This document shows, in pieces, positions 24,701 through 33,700 of a stretch of 64,000 bases of DNA. The translations under genes were made by a program, and so were the position numbers. The DNA comes from Pomphorhynchus laevis (lineage: Eukaryota > Acanthocephala > Palaeacanthocephala > Echinorhynchida > Pomphorhynchidae). The DNA lies in contig WNNJ02003646.1 of NCBI GenBank assembly GCA_012934845.2, positions 44,966 through 108,965 of the forward strand. Direction: 5' to 3'. The stretch's first letter is position 1; every line of letters starts with the position of its first letter. The notes beneath the pieces are model-generated. The model did no database searches and was not told the DNA's origin. It worked only from the letters and a program-made list of their open reading frames with translations.

Positions 24701-27700
24701 AGCTATAACCGTATCACTTATATGGTTAAGATTATATTAATTATTGCGAATAAATATATGATTATTAATATTTAAAATAACAAATGCAGGCATTGCTAAT
24801 AAATCTTTTTAGTCAAATTAAATATAATTGTTAACAAATAGAATAATTTGTGTTTAATCAAATATATAAAATTAAGTAACTAATTTAATTAATTAACAAG
24901 TAATAAATTTAATGTTATCATTTATCATTTAATTATATTAAATAATCAATAATTAATTTTTATTTTTAATAATATTTAAAATTAATATTTGTTAAAAGTA
25001 AGCAAAATGATATAAAATATAACAAATACTTTTATGTGGTAATGCATTTTATGAAAATCTTATATAGACAATTGAATTTAAACATTAGTTCCTAATATCA
25101 AATTTTCAACAGAGACATATTCACTTAGAACATAAATAAATAATATTGAATAGAATAATAATATTAATTAATTTTTTAAATAGTTGATAATAATCAACTC
25201 AAATAAAGAATTATTTGAGCTGGATCAAAGAAAATTGGAAAATTTTATTTGATATTTTGCTAACTTCTGTCAGCATCTTCAGATATAATTTTCTGATGCT
25301 AACAGAGGTTAGCGAAATATCAAAAACATTTTCCTATTTTAAAAGCAACACAAATTCGTCAAAATTTTCAGGCATGTCGGAGCTATCAAAAGATTTTGAT
25401 TGTTGCAATTCTACTGCGAATTTTACTGCCATTTTAAATGATTCTCAAAGTAAAGTAAGTAATCCTTCTGGAAAAGACTCTGGACTTATCAAGGTTAGTA
25501 ATGTTTGTGTTTCAAAAAATGGAGTGGAGGAGTACCTCCCTCCTGTTGCAAAACTAGCGCACTTATGCGTAATCAAAGCATCCAAACCAATTCAAAAACA
25601 CGCCCTTTTTGGCACGTTTCTTCGCGAATTTGCCCTTATGGTCAAGAACAGAATTTGTTTTAACTCTGTTAAAGCCCTTGAGAACACTCTCGGGGTGTCT
25701 TTCGCCAATGGTGCCATTCTTGATGATTACCGAAAATACTTTTCTATTAATCTTTCTTCTCTTGGATCTATTTCCATTCTGCCGCTAAAATGCACTGTAA
25801 GAGTCTCAAATTATCCGTCCTTCAATTCCGACGAGGATGTTGAACAACTAAAGAAACAATTTAAATTAGTTTCTATCAGGCAGGTGCTGGGTAAAGGCGG
25901 TGACCCACTCCCAGTTGCCTTTGCCGAGACTGATTTGGACAATGGGCACATGCTTACCTCTTCAGCAATTAACCCTTTTATGTGCGTTAATCTGAAATTC
26001 ATGATGATTAGTGAAGGACACCCTCACTTACCCCCATTGCCAGAAATGCCATGGCTGGGGGCATTGGTTGTCCTCCTGTTCTCGTTCTCTGATTTGTGGT
26101 GTGTGCGGCAAGGAGGATTGCCCGCACCTGGTTAATAACTATAAATGCTTGGCTACACTCTTTTGCCTTAACTGTGGTGAAGTGCGCCCCGCATAGTCAA
26201 GAAAGTGCACAATGTTCCAGGTTTACAAACAGAAATTCTCTAGACCTATTTCGAAATCGTATTCTGCTGCCGCTGCACAGCCTGATCGAATGTCCAATAA
26301 TGACATTCTTCATCTACTAGCAAACCAGAAGAAGTCTATTATTAACGAACTTCAAGCATTTTTGATGCCCTTGGTGTCCTCCCTTGTGGGCACGCCCACG
26401 GTGGCACCTGTTCCTGCCGAATTATTAACTACCCCCCGCTCTAAGAAGCGTGGCGGGTCAGCTCGATCTACTCCAACAATCAATTGAACCCCGGGTGGGG
26501 GTCCAGTCGCCAACTACCACAAACTTGTGGAGTATGTGGATCGAAGGACAAGGACAACGGTACCGACGGATGTACTGCAACCCCGCTATGCAACAACTGT
26601 GGCTTAACAACCTCGTCTGGTCACGCAAGTGCATCTTGTTTAAAAATAAATAGAGCCGACACACAAAGTACGCTTGTTGTAAGACTTCAATTCTTAATGA
26701 TGGTATGATGTCAAATGCCAAAGGAGTGAAGTAATAAGGCTGATCGAAGAGAAATCATGAAAACTTCCCGGCAAATGCAGGAGATAATCACCGAGCTGGT
26801 GGAGGTATTGGTGACCCCATCCTTCTTTCGAACCGATAATCATAGATACATTAATCAAAGAACTTCGTCCTTTAACGAGGACGAAGTTAGTTTGGGACTT
26901 CGTCATCGTTGTTTTTGTGACTGGAGGTAAAATAACCGACCTTCCATTCTATGGGTTGGAAGGTAATGACGTTTTAGGCAATGCTTACTTTTCTCGAGTG
27001 TTTAAGCTGAACCGGTGAAGAGAAAATAATACCAGACACATTCAAAAATAATATTTTAAATAAATTAAACTTTTGTTCCTTTCCTGCTTGATTGAAAGAT
27101 TGAATTCTACATATACTTATGCATATACTTATAATGTCAGTCAAAAATAATGTGAGTAATCTCAAGCTGGGCTAATTCGATTCAAAAGTTCAAATATATC
27201 AATATATTATGTATATGTCAATATATTCATGAAATACAATATTATAAGAATTCGTCAAAATAATAAATATTTATTTATTATTAAAATAACTATTAGTTAA
27301 CTTCTTAACTATTTAGATAATCGTTTTATTCTTAATATTTTCCTTTCTAGTTAGAACCTTTTTAGGTTCGATTTCCTTATGACAAAATAATAATAAAAAA
27401 TTTTCTGCTGTCTTCCTTCCTGCTTTGTGGCGATGCTTGCACGAGTTTTGGAGAGTAAATTTCAAGGTATTTATACCCTGTGAAATTGACACGTGATTAT
27501 GTGTGGGAATAAGCTGTGCTCTCAGTGCAAGATGGTAGAAGACAGATGATAGAATTATGTAAAAATAATTGCATATCAAAATTATATTTCATTTTTGTCA
27601 TGAGAATATAACAAATCAGTAGAAGTCTATGTGTTAACAGACGTTTCCTGATAAGTCTAGGTGATTAGCATCTTGTAATCACTGTTTCAGCCAGCGACGA

Positions 27701-30700
27701 AGATACAGAAATAGCTTCCATTGAACCAAAAGTTGAAAACCAAGCAAAAGATCTTGATGAAAATTCATCAGATGCATTAGATAATGAAAATGCCGTTTCT
27801 TCTATTTGCACTAAATATTTAGAAAGAATGGACAGGCATTCACTTGTACATAAGTCAAAATATGACATAAATGTCGGTGATAGAGTATTGATTGCCTTGG
27901 ATTTCGATAATAATCAGAAGACAAAAAAAGCTAAACTCTCCTCTTTTTTCAATACAAATGCCGAGGTTCTTGAAGTTTTGTCAAATAACTATGTCAAAGT
28001 TAAGATTGATAAAAAAGAAGAAACGATTCATCTTTCTAGAATTAAAAAAATATAATTTTACCGCCTTTTTATTTATTTTTTTAAGGTGGCGCATCTGGCA
28101 TGGGTGGCGCGCTGGGCGCGCCACATTAATTAAATGAAAAAAATTAAAAAAATATATTATTTTTTGTCACAAAAAAATTTATTAAAATTTAAATTTTTTT
28201 ATCACAAAAAAAATATATTATTTTTGTCACAAAAAATGAATTAGTATTTATTGTTTATTATTAATATTATCGTGTATTATTTATTAAATGAAAAAAATTT
28301 ACAGGAGCAATAGCGTTACTACATGCGCGAGGTAGTAACTTGGTAAAAGTAAAAAAGCTATTTTTTTAATTGAGGGAACCTAGGCTATTTATAAAGGTTT
28401 TTGTATTTTTAAATTATATATTATATAGTTTTACTGGAACGAAGATTGTATTTTAAATAAAAGGAATATTTTCTTCTACGTTCCAGTAAAACTATATACT
28501 TTTTATTACAGAAATATTAAGCATGTTCCCTAATCGCAAATCGATACACCATTATAGACATTACTAATAAATAAACGAAATAAACGGACATAACTGGGTA
28601 TTGGAAACTATCACAGTCCATAACCAATCACATCTCTAGACCGGTTTCTGCTTATTGCCAATCACTTTTGTGATCGTCTGTGGACTTGGAAATCATCTTG
28701 CAACAATCATCCTAGTGATGACCCCTCCTTCTAAACTGTGGTAGAGGACGCTAAACACTCTTAAAATATGAACCCTACTGATGAAGCTTTATAAGCAGAA
28801 ATCGATCTTGGGATTTGATTGCTGATGGACTGTGATAATTTTTAATACCCAGTAATGTATGTTTTCACTCGATTACTTATTAGGAACGAATATAATGCTA
28901 TATCGTTCTGCGATGCCAGGGCAGGCTACAATAATGTTCATATATATTATAATGCCATCACTTTTGTGATTGTATGTGGACTTAAAAACATCTTTTAATG
29001 ATCATTCTTGTGATGAACTTTCTAAACTGTGATGTAGGTGCTTTACATAAAAAATTGTTGTATTTTATCAGTGTTTACTTACACTTATAAATGCTCTCTG
29101 TAAAGCGAATTCAATTAATTCTATTAATAATTTAATTCAATTAATTAAATTAATTGAATTAATTCTTGAAATATTTTTATTAAATTTTTAATTAATTTAA
29201 CTAAAATCTATCTTCTTACCCGTTTAACATCAGCAATCATTCCAAATAAAACCCGACCAATTACACCGAATATTCCCACAAAGCCAATTAGTATCTCACC
29301 TTGTAAGCTAAGCAGATTTCGTGTTTGAGTAAAATCAACCAGTAAAATAATGGTGGCATTGATTGCGAAGCACGAAAGAAAATTCGAAAGCAAAAACATC
29401 CAAAAGCTGGCGTTTTTCAAAAGTGTAATAGTCGCTCTGAAATGATTAGACAAACGAAACTTATCATTTCCCTTTTGCAGCTCCGTTGACATTTTGCAAT
29501 TTTTGTTGATTAATAACGAAGCCGGGACAGTATTCAGTAGTAAAGCCGACAGCAAAAGGAATGATCTTCTAAATCCATATGTTCGAATTAAAACTCCAGA
29601 TATAAGAGAGAAAAATGCAGTTCCAAATCCGCTTCCATATACTGCAATATTTACCGCAATAAATCTTTTTTTATTGAAAATATTGTTTATTGCGATTATT
29701 GATGGTAGGTAGGTAAAACTAAACCCTAAAGCTACTTGAAAATTGTGTATAGCAATCTAAACAATGCCAACAAACCTTCTATAATACCATAACTAACGTA
29801 CAGATAGTAGATTGAAGTAGCGAATACAGATGCAAACAAACCTACAGCAATTAAAATTGAACCAGTTAACAATGTGATACGGCATCCCAGTTTAGAGTTC
29901 AGTAAATTTGCTAGAGGACCTGTAAATTTAATTAATAGTTGAAAACAATTTGCACATCAAACTGCATTATTCGGAATAAATTTCGTTTTGTAAAATGATT
30001 GATGCAATATAAATGTAATATTAAATGCATAATACTATTTTTAATATACATATATATACTAGTTTAAAATTCATACCTCCATAATGTAGGGAAATAAGAT
30101 AATTTTAAAATTTATTTCCTATAATCCATCATAATTTCGCTATAATCGACAAGTACATCTTAATTCCTTAACACATTTATTTTATGATATTCAAATTAAT
30201 TTTTACAACACATCTCGAATTTAAATTATCTAACCATGTGCTTTACTCAATGTTGAAATATGCAAAGATTAAGCTAAAAACCGGCAAATAAGTAAACACA
30301 TATTTTGAATAACAAAACATTTGCAGGGGCAAGAGCGTTACTACATGCGCAAAGTATTAACTCGATAAAAGTGAAAACATAGGTTCCCAATGGATGGAAC
30401 CTAAACTGTTCCAATGGTGTGTCGTTACTAATAAATAAACGAAATAAACGGACATAACTGGGTATTGGAAACTATCACAGTCCATAACCAATCACATCTC
30501 TAGACCGGTTTCTGCTTATTGCCAATCACTTTTGTGATCGTCTGAGGACTTGAAAATCATCTTGCAACAATCATCCTAGTGATGACCCCTCCTTCTAAAC
30601 TGTGGTAGAGGACGCTAAACACTCTTAAAATATGAACCCTACTGATGAAGCTTTATAAGCAGAAATCGATCTAGGGATTTGATTGCTGATGGACTGTGAT

Positions 30701-33700
30701 AATTTTTAATACCCAGTAATGTATGTTTTCACTCGTTTACTTATTAGGAACGAATATAATGCTGTATCGTTCTGCGATGCCGGGGCAGGCTACAATAATG
30801 TTCATATATATTATAATGCCAAATCACTTTTGTGATTGTATGTGGACTTAAAAACATCTTTTAATGATCATTCTTGTGATGACCCTTTCTAAATTGAGGT
30901 AGAGGATTCCTAAGCACTTAGAATATATACTCTACCGATGAAGCTCTATAAGCAAAAAACAGTCTAGGGATTTGTTTGTTCATGGACTGTGATGATTTCC
31001 AATACCCAGTTATGCCCGTATCCCTCATTCGCTTTTTTAAAAATTACTATATCTATATAATTTGAATCCAAAATAAAAGCAAGAGTTTTTAATAACTATT
31101 TTTAAGAGCTATATATCTATTATGAATAAATGTGTTATATTTGAAATCTTGTTGCGAGATCAAATAAACACTAGTTTATTTGTATATTTTGTTGCTATCA
31201 GAAAAATTGTACTTATTGCTTCCGATTCAAAAAGTTGGATCAAGATCACTTATAAATATATTACATAAATATATTTTATGATCTTATATATAGTATTAAT
31301 AACATGTGCCATATTAAGTCAATCATTGAAAAACATATATTCAATACCGCAAATACATTACAAATTGTAAGTTTTTTATTAGAATTTTGAAGCATGATCA
31401 ATAAGTTATTTTTATATTTCGCCGTCTGCTTTAGCTTTACCAGATACAAAATGTACAATTTGTATATCAATTTAATGAACAAATTGTACTATATGCTTCC
31501 AATGATACTAGTAGCAGCAAGCGAAACAAAAATAAACTTGTGTTTATTGATCCCAAAATTTCAATTTAAAAATATGAATCAATATCATTTATTTTTAAAT
31601 TTGTTATACTGTAAAATATGGGTAAAATATATTAATAAATTTTTTGAAAGTTATGACATATTTGCTATCGAAAAATATATAAATACATATATTAAATATA
31701 TATAATATTGATACTTTTATTCTCATTAATATAACTGTACTGATACCTTTATCCTCATTAAAATTTCAGTCTACTTATGCTGTTCCATCTTGAAAGTTTT
31801 TAAATTTGAGTTTCATTTTATCTCATTTTAGTTTTATTAAAAAATTCTTCAATTAGAAATTATTTTCTTTTTAATAATTACAATAATTACACACCAGTCA
31901 TTATTACGAACTTGTTAAAGTTTATTGTAACTTTTTATGTTTGTTTCAGATGATTTCTTAGTAAAAAGTAAGACAATACTTAAATAATTTTCAATAATAA
32001 ACAAATAATATGTTATTAATAATATTTTTATAAATTTCTCAAACGATACCATTCCGCGTGAATTATGTTAACAATCATTTAAGCCCGACGCAAAAGAACG
32101 ACGATAACATTATTAAATACTGTTATCGATTTTATTATATTTTATATTTTTATTATATTATATTTTTATATTGTTATTCACTCGATTCGCATACCATTTA
32201 TTATCGTGTTCAAATTCGTCTTCTCATTGTTTTCCACCTTTATCATTCAACGCAACGTTGAATGCGTTGCTGACAACGCATTCAACAGAGTGAATAGAAT
32301 GACCGCTCTCTCAAACATGCCAAATATCTGTCCAGCATTGAACACAGTCCTTTCTAACCTATACAGAAAGCCGACACTGCTAACAATTGACAGTGAATTC
32401 TTACTATCTGCTGAAGGATTTACACAGGGCAACGTCTTTTCGATGGCAGCGTTTGCCTCTGCAACACTTCCGTTACTACTCCGTATCAAAAGAACTTGCC
32501 CAAACATAAAACAGTTATGGTACGCAGACGATGGCAACCTCATAGGTTCCCCACAAGATGTCATTGAAGCATTTAAGTTGCTTCAATCCTTCGGCCCCTC
32601 ATATGGCGTACACTTGAATCCGGGAAAATGCAAGGTATATTCCAACGGGAACGGCATCTCGACTTTCCAATCGTTACTTGATAACGCTGGAGTCTCCATC
32701 GTTGAGGATGGCTTACCCGTTCTTGGAGTACCAATCGGATCAGCCGAATACATAGAGACGTTTATCCGATCATCAGTTTCCTCCCTTTGCACATTAGTGT
32801 CACAGTTGAAGAAAGTAGGAGAGTTAGACACTCAGGTTGCATACGTGTGCCTAATTAAGTCTATTCAGCATAAATGGACACATACTCAACGATGCTGTGA
32901 ATGCCCCTCTGCGTGGTTCGCACCTCTGACACTGAAACTAAAGTCTACAATATCACATCTTTTTGACATTGATATTTCTCAAGACGATATCTTATGGCGC
33001 ACATGCCAGTTGAGTTTTCGCAACGGCGGTTTATGCATTAGAGATCCGTCCACGTTACCAAGCAACGAATATCGATCATCGACCTCAGTGTGTGAGCCAA
33101 GCATACAAGGATATATTGGCTCGGTACTTAATTCTATGCAGGAGACAATTATTAAAAATCTACGGGCAGCAAAAGCCTCTAGTGAAAAGCTAGACCAAGA
33201 AGATATTTTGAGCAATGCGAGTGGAATTCTGTGTACCGCAATTGAGCATGCTTCAACAACAGGGGCTTCGTCATGGCTATCCGGATATCCTACATTCGAT
33301 CGAGCAACTCGATTAAGTAACATCGAGTTTTGTGATTCTATTTCTTCTAGATACGGAATTACGCCTAAATCCGCACCAACTCAATGTAAATGTAGGCAGA
33401 TTAATACAGTTGCCCATGCTCTCTCATGCCCATTCGGTGGTCTTCCGTCGATGCGACACGATGCCGTGCGCGATTTTATTGCCTATCAGCTAACAGAAAC
33501 ATCGTATAACGTACAAGTCGAGCCGCTGCTTACACCAGTCCCGCCAAACTTTGACTTTAGAAACGGCTCAACGACAAAAGACCGTGATGCTAGGCTCGAA
33601 ATTGCATGCTCAGGGTTGTTTGGTGATAGGAGTGAGCGAACTTTCTTCGACATTTGCGTGTTTAACGCTTTCGCTCAGTCCAACTCCTCCAAGACACCAG

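Larger units (their letters stand above)
28295..29052 (+). mobile_element. Hammerhead-bearing repeat, copy 1 (intron 3)
   Basis: Direct copy of 30320-31033. The shared 5' block begins AGCGTTACTACATGCGC. The main body starts at 28561 (TTACTAATAAATAAACGAAA). An inner unit of about 310 bp begins ACATAACTGGGTATTGG and ends AATACCCAGTAATGT, so it has terminal inverted repeats of about 75 bp with mismatches. It carries a complete hammerhead core at 28773-28812. A small hairpin element (28423-28497) interrupts the 5' block relative to copy 2. No protein is encoded. Confidence 0.75.
30320..31033 (+). mobile_element. Hammerhead-bearing repeat, copy 2 (intron 1)
   Basis: Longest copy. The inner unit at 30434-30745 has terminal inverted repeats (left arm ACATAACTGGGTATTGG, right arm AATACCCAGTAATGT). 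It is followed at 30817-31033 by a second, diverged and left-truncated unit whose right arm ends CCAATACCCAGTTATGC. Copies 1 and 2 are close to identical over 28561-28955 / 30425-30820. Right arms carry plus-strand hammerheads (30637-30676 complete; 30930-30969 decayed). The left arm carries the 3' half of one on the minus strand (30498-30520). Confidence 0.78.

Noticed and set aside
20945-26487. LINE-B copies 2 and 3 as one insertion with a 5' inversion (twin priming)
   Set aside because: Both contain ORF1, so they overlap in content and must be two insertions. The ORF1 proteins are also clearly diverged.
27313-27579. 88-codon minus-strand frame
   Set aside because: Low-complexity composition, no motif, no splice context tying it to the transporter.
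32206-32240. Start of the RLE-element protein upstream of 32241
   Set aside because: The frame happens to run into LINE-D sequence. The target duplication shows the element begins at 32241.
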